Shown here: piece by piece, positions 13,871 through 64,000 of the stretch
Layout: the number at the start of each line of letters is the position of its first letter
Position numbering within the stretch: position 1 is the first letter of the stretch
From: Cristatella mucedo
Taxonomy: Eukaryota > Bryozoa > Phylactolaemata > Cristatellidae
Direction: 5' to 3'
NCBI GenBank assembly: GCA_009760855.2
Contig: WPIO01000022.1
Coordinates: 3,780,501 to 3,844,500 of the forward strand
DNA length: 64,000 nt
The notes under the pieces: generated by a model
Seen by the model: only the letters and a program-made list of their open reading frames with translations
Told to the model about the DNA's origin: nothing
Database searches by the model: none
Program-made: the position numbers and the translations under genes

Positions 13871-14282
13871 ATACGTCGCAATTTTTAATGGATTCCTTAG
13901 CAGTACTTTCTAATGATAGCAGTAAATTATTTTATAGTAAATATAACATAATAACTCAAGCATAACGATAGTAATAAAAAGTAAAAAAAAAATAATTGAT
14001 AGTAGTAATAACAGTAAATACAAAAGCCCTAAGAACACCTGCTCAGGGGCCTAAGTAAATACATATATGCATTTCCTGAATTGACATCAAGAGGCTGCAT
14101 TTCTTGTGGACGCATTTGTCAACCCCCCTGACCAATTTGTAAACACAACCGCGTAAACGTACTGTGTGGAAGCATCTCTTCACTGACCATATCTTTCTTT
14201 GGCTCACTTAGTTCACTTCGAAGAGGAATACAACGGCGTCAAAACTTTGCTCGGCGCCTTGAGGTATGATGATTTATGCTAG
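13871..14282. other. AT-rich spacer
   Basis: Composition falls abruptly from the GC-rich block to A/T-rich sequence with poly(A) and TAGTAATAA-type repeats at 13900-14020. No gene or element is recognised. Confidence 0.4.
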
Positions 14283-14826
14283 GTGGGGGTCATCGGAGGC
14301 TTCAAAATGGCGACACTTAAGATGGATCTCCAAGACGGTCTTACCAAGTTTCCCTACAAACTTTGTATTTCGGAAAGCAGGGACCGCCATGCTTACTATC
14401 GCAGGCAGGACTTCCCACGGCGGACCAAGTTCTCTGTGTGGAGCAACAACGTCAAGTGGAAGTCACAGGTTGACCCCGCAAAGTAGCATGCCACAGTTGC
14501 ACATCAAATTGAGCCTTGTGAAACCATTTTTCACAGCTCTAGAAACGTCAGCATTTGAGAGCTTTCACAACTTGGTCCGTAAGCTGTCTGTAGTCAAGTT
14601 CAATGCCACAGTATTTGTGGGATCGCAGACGAGCTTCGCCACAGAGGTTCGGGGCTTCCTGAGCAATAACAAGATGTTAAACTGTGCAGAGCTGGTTGAG
14701 ACTGTGGTTAAGAACTGCGGCACAACACTCTATATCCTTATCGAACGTCTTGATAAATTCAAGGAGAACATGGTGCTTATTAGAAGGATGAAGCAAGCGC
14801 TTCCATCAGCATTTACTGGACCCTGA
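14283..14826 (+). pseudogene. Frameshifted copy of the WDSRDR / PLHIKLGL transposon-like family
   Basis: Two frames are needed. Frame one (14283-14486) reads DLQDGLTKFPYKLC then ESRDRHAYYRRQDFPRR and VDPAK. It corresponds to the recalled family pattern of LQGGYTKFPCFLC, WDSRDR, W/P-rich and PLVDP. After a frameshift at about 14480-14490, frame two (to 14826) reads MPQLHIKLSLVKPF and ATVFVGSQ, corresponding to LPPLHIKLGLMK and VFVGPQ, then ends with LYILIERLDKFKENM, like IHFLFSHLDFFPENCG. The family is a high-copy, functionally unknown gene of arthropod, cnidarian and other invertebrate genomes, presumably carried by a mobile element. This copy lacks the full middle section and a continuous frame, so it is dead. 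The match is from memory and not computed. Confidence 0.6.
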
Positions 14827-14860
14827 ATGCCATTTCCAAGGACAGTGTAACGAGAACATG

Positions 14861-16061
14861 ATGGAATACTACATTTGAGGGCTGATTCTTGAAAGTGTTG
14901 TACAGCGTAATCATATAAACAGTAAAATACTTCTTTGTATGGTCTTTTTTGTATAAACTCCTATAAATGAATGTCAATTTTGATTTTATTTGTTGATTTT
15001 CCGACTGAGTGCGAACCAAAAGACCCAAATGTGTCCGTAGTCATATTGGAAATGGATAATTTTCAAATCTATCACTGACTTGGCGAAAAAAGCAGAGTTT
15101 GTGTTAATTGTGGTCATTGTATATGCATAAGCGATAGCGAAATAAGCATTTACTAGCCGGAATGAAACATGTTGTTACCTAGTGATATAAAGATCTAACG
15201 TGCGAGCTGCTCCCTGTCTTTGCTAAGCAGCTCGACCTTCAAAGCTCCTGAAATTATGACCTTTCCGTGACCTGAATGGAATTTCATTGGTCAGGCGCAT
15301 AAGACAGAAGTCGCGAACCGAATGGCGGCACTCTACCGCACGCATTGTCTGAGAAGTTATACTTGCCGATCACTGCTGTGAGCTTGTATGGTGTTCCAGC
15401 AAAGGTCTGGTGGTTTGATATGGATGGCGGCACTGAGGCACATTGAGCAGACAAAGCGCCCCAACCACAGTGTACTGTTGCTTATATGCTGCAGCTAGGA
15501 TGTCAGCATACGTTGGTCCTGATTTAAAGATGAGGTGCAGCTTGGCAGCACTATTCCTAAGGCTACTCCAACGTGTGGTTGAAGCTAACGCTGTCTAACG
15601 TTCAGCGAGCAGTTATCCTATCATACTTCTGTATTACTTCCGATAGCATGACTTTACTCCTCTTGGCTTGTATAATGGAGTATGAGTTTTTCTGTGGCCT
15701 AACCTCTGGTTTGACGCAAGTGCATATCCATTGAGCTTCAGTGCCCTGACATTGGTGCATCAAAGCATAAGTCACCAAGCCAGAAAGTCAGGCTCCATTG
15801 ATCTCGTCTGTCTGATCTGCTCAATCGAGTATCAAGAAATGGTGATCACAGCCCCCATATCCAAGAAATATACCCGCCTAACCCTACCAGCCTTTTAGCA
15901 GACACGCCCAGGTTTGCTGCGTACGTGGGTTCGTATAATAGCCGGGCTGACATAGGATCACGTTCTAGAGCCCATGATGGTGCGCTTTAGATCGCACCAA
16001 CTGAAAGAATGAATTCTAGAATTACTTTGTATTTCACAGATACCCTTCACACAGCCACGGA
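14861..16061. other. Unassigned intergenic DNA
   Basis: No coding region, RNA gene or repeat family was recognised in this stretch. Frames are short and stop-rich. Confidence 0.35.
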
Positions 16062-16151
<90 letters not shown>

Positions 16152-16171
16152 GCGTGTGCGTGTGTGTGTGT
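16062..16171. repeat. (TA)n followed by (TG)n microsatellite
   Basis: TA dinucleotides from 16062 to 16087 pass directly into TG dinucleotides to about 16170, with a few CG interruptions near 16147-16160. A minus-strand SINE 3' end begins within a few bases of it. Confidence 0.95.
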
Positions 16172-16175
16172 AATT

Positions 16176-16266
16176 AATATGTATAGCGCCCTAAGAGAAC
16201 TTAATCTCTATTCAGGCGCTTCAAATATGCCTCGGGGGCTCGAGCTCAGGACCTCGGCCAGACCTA
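16176..16266 (-). mobile_element. SINE family I, 5'-truncated
   Basis: On the plus strand TATAGCGCCCTAAGAGAAC, then TTAATCTCTATTCAGGCGCTT, is the reverse complement of the SINE I 3' hairpin. It is followed by the GCTCGAG B-box-side segment and the CTCGGCCAGACCT segment. The A-box end is missing. Confidence 0.75.
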
Positions 16267-16611
16267 GAAAAATGTGAGAAAGACTTCACAATCCAAGAAA
16301 TGTTGTAATAACTTGTCAAAGAGATGCTGCTAGAGCCAGCCTCTTTTAAAAATACGGTGAGATTTGTTAAGGTCTGTATTTAGGATGCATTATCTCACAT
16401 TCGAATACGTACTTAATCTTTAGGTAAAGTAGTACACAAATCCCTAGTCTATGGCAGTTCTACGTTATTCCTCCCGGCTGAATGGTTCCCAAAGTATACC
16501 ATTTTCCCCAAGCCCAGAAGAGGCCCAATGGACCTAGTAAAGATGGTGTAATTAGTTTAATCTCTATATAACTGAAGGAAAAGATAAATCATCGTGATCC
16601 ATGCCTTCTAG

Positions 16612-16745
16612 CACATCGAAATTTAATGTAGCGTATCTCCGTCTATAGCTCCGCTAAGCCACAAATACTATTTAGGTGTTACTCAGGAGAGTTTTGTATA
16701 GCGAAATCACAACCTAAGCGGCGTTCGGTATCGAACTCTCTTAAC
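16612..16745 (-). mobile_element. LINE family A 3' end fragment
   Basis: Plus-strand ATGTAGCGTATCTCCGTCTA, then GTTACTCAGGAGAGTTTTGT and CAACCTAAGCGGC, match the 3' UTR segment shared by copies at 29460, 31680, 42390 and (reverse complement) 50260-50390. It is a 5'-truncated, degraded insertion. Confidence 0.65.
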
Positions 16746-17075
16746 TCCATTGCAGCACGTATTCTTAAGATATACACTTTACGGAGACAAACTTTATAAA
16801 ATTGAATGACTATAAACGACCTAACTAGGTATGGGCAAACCTAGTGATACAAAGATATTTGAAAGGCTCTAAAGTGGCCAGCATATCTCTTGTAGCATAT
16901 GCATGCAATCTGGGTGTCCTGCTCCATGGTGATCTCACACGAAATGGCCACATCGACCCGACCATGCAGCCAAGAATGCTTGAATTTCATATGCACACCG
17001 TTGCCAAATATCCGTCATGTTTATATATGGATATCAACTATGCAAAACATTAACCTACATACAATAAAATAATAG

Positions 17076-17520
17076 AGTCAAGCTGGCCCGTGCTGTCGTA
17101 ACATTCTATCTAGATTTCTGCCGGTCGCAGATCTTCTGTCTGTGCAATAAGAAGCTTAAATCTGCTGCCACGCTTCTCACCCGTTGCCGCAGTTGCATCA
17201 CGCCACTTCCCATCAACTTACACTGGATTCCAATCAAGTACAGTATCGAATTCTAATTATCTGTCACTCACCTTAAAGTTTCTTCATTCTCTGGCTCGAG
17301 AACACCCATCCGAAATACCTCCTGCTCGGGCACTCGGCCATCGTAGCACTCGCTCTCCCGACTACAGTAGCTTAGCTGTAACTCTAGTCAGCCGCCTCAA
17401 ATTCTTTCTTTTAGACCTGCCTTCAGTTCGCATGCTTCCAAAGCCAGCAACTTACTGCCGACAGATGCCAAGTCATCCGCTGACTGGGCGACCTTAAAAT
17501 AAAAGTCCATTTATTCCTCA
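17076..17520 (+). mobile_element. LINE family B, C-terminal ORF2 and 3' UTR remnant
   Basis: It aligns by eye with 54700-55120. The segments CACTGGATTCCAATCAAG, TCTCACTCACCTTAAAG-like, CGAAATACCTCCTGC, and the final TGACTGGGCGACCTTAAAAT correspond to the LHWLP..KQ..D, LTLRSLHSS and DLTTFK segments of the better copy. Many indels make it non-coding. Confidence 0.65.
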
Positions 17521-18150
17521 CGGCTTTTGTTCCATCATCAGTGCGAACTGTCGCTTATCGTCGCTGATATAGTGAACGTTGTCACTAACCGATTGGAGCG
17601 ATTCTTTTCCACCATTTGCAAATTGCCTAGAATAAGATTTGGTTCACTTAGGGTGCTAGTAAATGTCTTGTGATTATTATTATTATGCCTTTTATCATTT
17701 TGCCTAAGAAATCTCAATATGTACCGATTCACTTAAATTTTTTGTGCAAGCATCTGTAAACAACGTCGTCCTCTGAGAATTGATAGAAGATCAGACAGCT
17801 CCGGTCAACTGTAAGCGCTTGATAATCCGACATCACAACGTCTAGACGTTTTTTCGCACACGCCTACGAGCTCTTTTACGCTGCACAGCTTCTCTCACTC
17901 CGTGACATATCGATAGAGCCATCGATAGAGCCTCGGGGTTGTATCGGTCGGAGCAGCCGCATTACTATTAGCAAGGCTGCGGTCTGCAGTCTTTAATTTA
18001 GACTGCTAAGTAAGCCGGAACCGTTTCGACGTTCGAAGTACACTGCATCTCTAGAAGTTCATTCCTATGCCTCCACAACTTGCTCCTTGAACCGCGAAAT
18101 TCCTAAATCCCCTGCCTTATCTCGCAGCCGCTGCTGCTGCGTTCTCTGCT
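17521..18150. other. Unassigned DNA
   Basis: No gene or repeat family recognised. A GATAGAGCCATCGATAGAGCC direct duplication is seen near 17915-17935. Confidence 0.3.
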
Positions 18151-18154
18151 GCCG

Positions 18155-18320
18155 CGCTGCTTTGGCCTAGCGGTTAAGGTGCTCACGTGTAACGAACCGA
18201 GGTCAAGGTGAATTTATTTGATGACCGAAGTTGTTAGTTCGAGCCCGGGGGCATATTTGAAGCACTTGATTAAAGATTAAGTTCTTCTACGGAACAGTAC
18301 AAATTAATTATATTTGTATT
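18155..18320 (+). mobile_element. SINE family I, diverged copy
   Basis: The tRNA-like head TTTGGCCTAGCGGTTAAGGT carries an A box of the class II (Ser/Leu-like) type. GTTCGAGCCCGGGGGC carries the B box. The tail GCACTTGATTAAAGATTAAG with TTCTTCTACGGAACAGTA is a decayed form of the 3' hairpin. Confidence 0.8.
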
Positions 18321-18519
18321 TATTCTGCCAGCGGAGGCTGCAAAGTTGCAACTCGCCGTGTGCTTGAAAGCTCAGCTAATGTTTACTGCTGCTCCTTTTA
18401 CTTATTACTCTTAACCTCCTAAACAAAAATAATAACAGCCCTATCATGTACGTGCCGCCAATTTAATTTGATTGAGAATCAAATAATGCTATTATTTTTT
18501 TAACCAGCTCATGCATTTA

Positions 18520-18665
18520 GCCAACTGGTCTGGCCCAGCGGTTAAGGTGCTCGCCCCGACCAAGGTCTGACTGAGCTCGTGGACTCGAGCCCGGAGGCAT
18601 ACTTGAAGCGCCTGAATAGAGATTAAATTCTCTTAGGGCGCTATACAGATGAATTGCATTATATT
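18520..18665 (+). mobile_element. SINE family I, well preserved copy with intact 3' hairpin
   Basis: The head TGGCCCAGCGGTTAAGGTGC (A box) begins at 18531. GGACTCGAGCCC (B box) is near 18581-18592. Bases 18608-18641 form a hairpin: GCGCC pairs with GGCGC at the base and AGAGA with TCTCT inside, closing on TTAAAT. After it comes TATACAGATGAATT. Total length is about 140 bp. It is a useful reference copy for the family. Confidence 0.88.
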
Positions 18666-18669
18666 CTCA

Positions 18670-20975
18670 CTCGTTTCAAGCCTATATTGCACTGTTAGCA
18701 TTTTTTTACATTCCCTAGGTAAAGCTAATGGTGTCAAATTACGTCGTACATGTCTACATAGAAACCAGAATAGATTGTAGTTTCTTTCGTATGTCGGGTC
18801 AATGAAGTAGTTAGAGCCACTACCTGCCGCTGCTCAAATGTGTGACATCATTGTAGAGCTCTCTACCGCCGAAGTAGTAGGCCCGTACGATAAACTGCAG
18901 GACGAGCCAACAAAAACGGACCAGATTTCTCGCCGTATTTCACTGACTCCTGATTCAGACGCAAAAGGGCAGGCTGAGTAAGTTGATTAGCCTTTCGAAG
19001 CTCGTGCTTGTGATAATTTCCAACATGTGCCTAACCTTTGTTAGAAGCAGTGCAGTGTCAACTAGTCATAATACCAGCTAGCGAGTGCTTTTCTAATCCA
19101 TGAATCCATGCTGATTTTTCGCCAATCACGAGGTTCCTATTCGTATGCTAGAACACCCCGGCCCTGGCGAACCTGGGATGTATGTCATATATTCACTCAC
19201 TCTCAATGTTTGTTATTCTACTTTGGAGTCAAGAAATTGTGGCTTCCTGTATTTTAGAAATTTTAGAGATGCTTGTAGTCAACAACATAAACCTGCATAT
19301 ATGTGTCTTGTTCTAAATAACCCTGCCCATTACGCGACTTTCTAATTCGGACACTCTGACTTACTAGAGATCACTCTTCTGGAATCTCCTATCTATAATG
19401 GGAGGAAAACTTAGGTTCTCGCTTACTTATTACAATACAGATAGCCTTGCGAAAAGCCTTGGTAGAAAGTATTGAGAGCAAGACATTCATAGGCGATCAT
19501 CAGTGAGAAAATTGTAACCTCTAAAATTGCTGGGGCATTGCTATCGGTAACTGTTACTAACATGGTGCGTGAATAATGTATAATTTCTTTGGTTTTTCTG
19601 AGACAAGAAAAAACACTATAAGTTTATATAAATGTAGCTACATTAAGCGCAACCATCAGATTCCAAACAGAGATACATTATCTGGGTTGTTGGCTTTTTA
19701 GTCTCCAAATTTGCAATCTCGTTACTGAGGGCAGTTGAGTGATACTAAGCAATGAATGCTAAACACAAGTTGTAACGGCTGAGCCAATTTTGTAGGCCAG
19801 CCCTGCCCTACTCATTATGCTGGACCTACTTGTAGTCAGAAAGCCATTTTTGCTTGAGGCGTTGGGTGGCCAAGTTGATGGAGCCAGCGGCCGGTATATT
19901 ATTCGCGCTGCTAGGCAAATGGACTCTTCGGCAGCCTGTGCCAGCCTATGCCGAAGATCCGGCCAGCGAAGTATACGAAGCCAGTCAAAGGATAGGCACA
20001 CAAGGCTGGCCAGTCTCCGTTCCAAGATCCGATCAGATCCACCTTTGCCCTATCCATCCATGAACTTCCGACGTCAGCGGGCTTAGAACAAGCATACTAG
20101 AGCTTCGCCTGCTTGTGAGATCACAGCTGTAGATGCTTGGGTTTGCTTCGCAGCTTTGCGACTGCTCGAAAGTACTGTTGGCCTTGGCTTCGTGCTTAAA
20201 ATGAATGGTTGAGTCAGAAGAGTGATAATCCTCCGATGAGTTCGCAACTTCAATGGCGTAGGTACAACATTCAGCTTTGGCAGGGGCCAATGGACGGCAT
20301 TGGCTGGCTGCACACTTCTGCAGAAGTGGCAGCCTCGTATAACGCCAAGCACAGAAAGTGCGGACAGACAGTCCAGCTTATTGATTGCACTTGCGACACT
20401 TAACCTACCTGCAGCTTGCCTTGCTCTGGACGGGGAATGTGTCCTTCAGCTCCCAGGCTATACCAGTGAGGAGTCTCCATCGGTCATCGCTGAGTATTGA
20501 GATCTTAGTACTCATGAGTTGGTGGAATTACAGATGAAGAGATAAATATGCTATGCTTCCATACAGCTGGGTAGCCTGATCAGTGATTTATAGTCCAGGC
20601 AATAGAAAAAAGTTCTGGTGACAACTCTGAGGGCCTGAGCTTAGGATTTGCTTTATGCAGTGATACTACCAAATCTTCATTTCAAGGTGCCTTAGTTATA
20701 CAGTATATAGTTATATATAGTTATATAGTTATAGTTATAGAGAAGAAATGACTGCCACCCTAGTATTCTAAATAGCAAGTTACGAAGGCATCAAATGGTA
20801 TTGCATATAGGACCAACTGAGCCTTGAATAGCGTTGGTCAGAGGAGCTTGCTTGAGCATGAATTGCTATGATTGGGTGTCGCTGGCTGCTCCTTGGTAGA
20901 TATCATGACAGGGAAGGAGAGGATTCGTTTAACAGTTCACCTATACTGCCGATCAACAAGGTCTCTCTTTTCTAG
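18670..20975. other. Unassigned DNA upstream of the first CCDC40 exon found
   Basis: The missing 5' exon(s) of the CCDC40 gene may lie here or further upstream. Moderately GC-rich open frames at 19817-20086 and 20200-20500 have no recognisable motif, and no donor could be tied to the phase-2 entry required at 20976. A TATAGTTATA-type repeat lies at 20698-20745. Confidence 0.3.
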
Positions 20976-61950
<40,975 letters not shown>

Positions 61951-62139
61951 GTACTCGTTGGCACAGCAATAATTACTACCCTATCAACTCCAACACCACC
62001 CTGTTTCTACCCCCACCCATAAATAGCGACCTTGGTGTGCTCACCTAAGTGCAATTAGTTTGGGTCATGTACGAGACTTCTATTCCCACTTAACTCACCC
62101 TGTTTCTCAAAGAAAGGCAAGACGGGAGGCAACGTGAGA

Positions 62140-62750
62140 TCAAATTGAACGCATGCCTGGCAAGCTCTCTGTAACCCTGTTTCTAAACTCCGTGCAGCAC
62201 CTCAAGTCTATATTCAAGAGGGCCACAAGTGACCTAATCCTGAAGTTTATATCCTCATCAAAGAAGGCAACTAGTCCTCTAGACCCGATTTTCAATGCCC
62301 TGCTTCTAAGATGCATCGATCTGCTGTTGTCATGCATAACTAAGATCATAAATATGTCATAAGCTGCAGGTCATGTCACAACATCTTTCTAAAAGGCTGT
62401 TGTCAGGCCACTATTTGAGAAAGCAAATCCTAACACTAGACCAACTCACTTGCAGCATGTATTGGAAAGGCTGACGCTCAACATTGGCTCAGCCAGCATA
62501 TCTCCTGTTGAATCAGTTCGAAATCTAGGTGTTATGTTCCAAAGTGACCTCTCGTTAGACGACACTGTGCGTCCTGCCACTAACCATATTCGCATACTGA
62601 CCTTATTCGTGTCACCTCTAATCATGTTAGGCTTGTTCAGTGAGCATGCTACCACTAACCATTCGACCATGTTTGCTTTACAGCAAATGTAAAGTACCTA
62701 GAAAGAGATTGAGTTCTCGGACGACGCTATTTAAAATCTAGTCCTATAAT
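62140..62750 (+). mobile_element. LINE family B, internally deleted
   Basis: At 62395-62445 GGCTGTTGTCAGGCCACTAT, then TTGAGAAAGCAAATCCTAAC, ACTAGACCAACTCAC is the AVVRPL.EKANPNTRP RT entry. It jumps directly to LTLNIGSASISPVESVRNLG and SDLSLDD at 62470-62565. It then jumps to the 3' UTR (CATAT-CTGACCTTATTCGTGTC) and the hairpin at about 62695-62728 (CCTAGAAAGAGATTGAGTTC). Two deletions remove most of the RT. Confidence 0.8.
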
Positions 62751-64000
62751 TATATTAAGCAGCATACGAGCGCCATCCGTCACTCGGATGAGATTAAATG
62801 CTAGGCGGACCAATGATGCTCTTTTGCGTTTTGCTAATAACGTCCGGTGGGCAGAGCGAAATGCTGTTGTTAATGCCAGAGCCATCGGGTTTCCAGGAAC
62901 TGGGCTTTTGGAGGCATCGATTGACAAATCGTGGAATTGGAATACATTGAATGCTAAACTGAGTCCCTAAGTGATTATGCTTCGGTAAATGAAGAGGCAG
63001 GTAATTGAAGCATCCAGAGGTCCATATTACGTTGAGCTCAATGACGTGTTAAGCTCAGCTCAGCTCAGCTCAATGATGGGTGGAGAAAAAGCCTAAGCAT
63101 TCAGAAGGGAAAGATCTATCCTAGCAAGTCGTCTTTCAGACGTAATTTTAACCGGTGCCGCCGTGAGGGAGAGCTAGGCCACCTAACCTGATAGGGTAAC
63201 AGGTGGACCGTATCACACTGTGGCTTGACAGGTGGTACTGGGCTAACCAGTTTGTCAACCCCGTCAATCTCGTGAGATTTTACTCGATGTTTGAGGCAGA
63301 CTCTAGCCTGACTAGCACTCGAAGGTATGTGAGATCGGTCTGGACTACTCTCGAAGTGCAAGCTGCAAATGTGAGCACTTCATGTTGTTGGTAGCATCCT
63401 GGAAAGCACTCGGCTTGGCAACATGGCTTACCCGTCGCATCGAACAGTATGACTAATCTGTTTGCCTATTTAGGATGACCTGTCATTACTCTATATATTT
63501 GCAGTGTGTGCATACGTACATGTGTACGTGCAGTGTGCACAAACCGTTACGTGCGTAGTCTGACACCAAGGTTGATTTGGAAGCCACTAAGACGAGATGC
63601 CAGACAAATCCGTGACAGGTGAATAGCCTCTGAAAGCGAGTTGTTGGGATTCTTTCCCGTGTACATGGTCTTCAATGCTCAGTCAGATATCGCAAGTAAA
63701 AAAAAACCTGGCGTGTCGCCGTTGGGTGCTGACTTCGCGACCTCAGAAACCAGAGAAGAGAGACAATGCCGCTCAGCCACGTTGGCACAGATGTATCTGT
63801 CTACGGTGCCATTAAAAGGAACGCGGGTATTGGTACCAATCCGCGACTTGGAACAAGGGTCTTTAAGTGCGTCACCATATTGAATTTTTAGTTTATTAAT
63901 GCAAATTTCGTAGACACAATACAAGTAAATCTTATTAATGCTAATTACGTAGACACTATACAAATAAATCTTCGACCGCCTCAACATTTCGTCTTCGAAA
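62751..64000. other. Unassigned 3' end of window
   Basis: The next CCDC40 exon was sought here and not found. A 60-codon plus frame at 62788-62970 (RLNARRTNDALLRFANNVRW) looks protein-like but has no family assigned. An (AGCTC)n repeat lies at about 63051-63072. Two similar phrases (AAATCTTATTAATGCTAATT and its neighbour) occur at 63895-63970. Confidence 0.3.

Noticed and set aside
16086-16277. Cys/Val-rich ORF
   Set aside because: Translation of a (TG)n microsatellite followed by SINE sequence. The same holds for 41125-41467.
62788-63394. Terminal frames as the next CCDC40 exon
   Set aside because: Neither frame has the expected charged heptads, and neither has an acceptor in phase 0.

Overview
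This window is nuclear DNA of an animal. The evidence is GT-AG introns, dispersed LINE and tRNA-derived SINE families, long microsatellites, and two recognisable metazoan genes. One gene encodes an axonemal protein of motile cilia, so the species should make motile cilia or flagella. The bHLH domain and its C-terminal flank look protostome, perhaps spiralian, but that placement is tentative. Nothing bacterial or CRISPR-like was seen.

Bases 1-3300 are mostly decayed repeat DNA, including a minus-strand LINE reverse transcriptase remnant and a perfect 26-bp hairpin. Bases 3.3-13.9 kb form a GC- and CpG-rich block. At its centre, on the minus strand, is a Mist1/BHLHA15/dimmed-type bHLH gene (CDS 7714-8406). 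It has a candidate non-coding first exon near 10.2 kb and a poly(A) signal near 6.88 kb. A (GA)n tract at 3.3-3.7 kb and a (TC)n tract at 11.8-12.3 kb lie on either side of it. Nearly all open frames in the GC-rich block are composition artefacts.

From about 21 kb to at least 62 kb the plus strand carries a large gene that I identify as CCDC40, the axonemal ruler coiled-coil protein. Fourteen internal coding exons can be placed with GT-AG borders. Reading phase is conserved across all thirteen junctions, giving about 786 residues. The first exon or exons (upstream of 20976) and the last ones (after 61950) were not found; the last are probably beyond the window.

The introns and intergenic DNA are filled by repeats. 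LINE family A (CR1/L2-like) has a 3' end followed by TGTAA-type pentamers. LINE family B (CR1/L2-like) ends in a hairpin plus a TTA-rich tail. SINE family I is tRNA-like and ends in nearly the same hairpin as LINE B. SINE family II has a near-perfect Pol III B box. Smaller dispersed repeats also occur. A frameshifted copy of a high-copy uncharacterised invertebrate family (residues WDSRDR ... PLHIKLGL) lies at 14.3-14.8 kb.

The two genes are not evidently functionally linked. The most coherent system in the window is the LINE B / SINE I pair: the SINE appears to have borrowed the 3' recognition hairpin of the LINE. All family assignments come from reading and recalled family knowledge; no searches were run.
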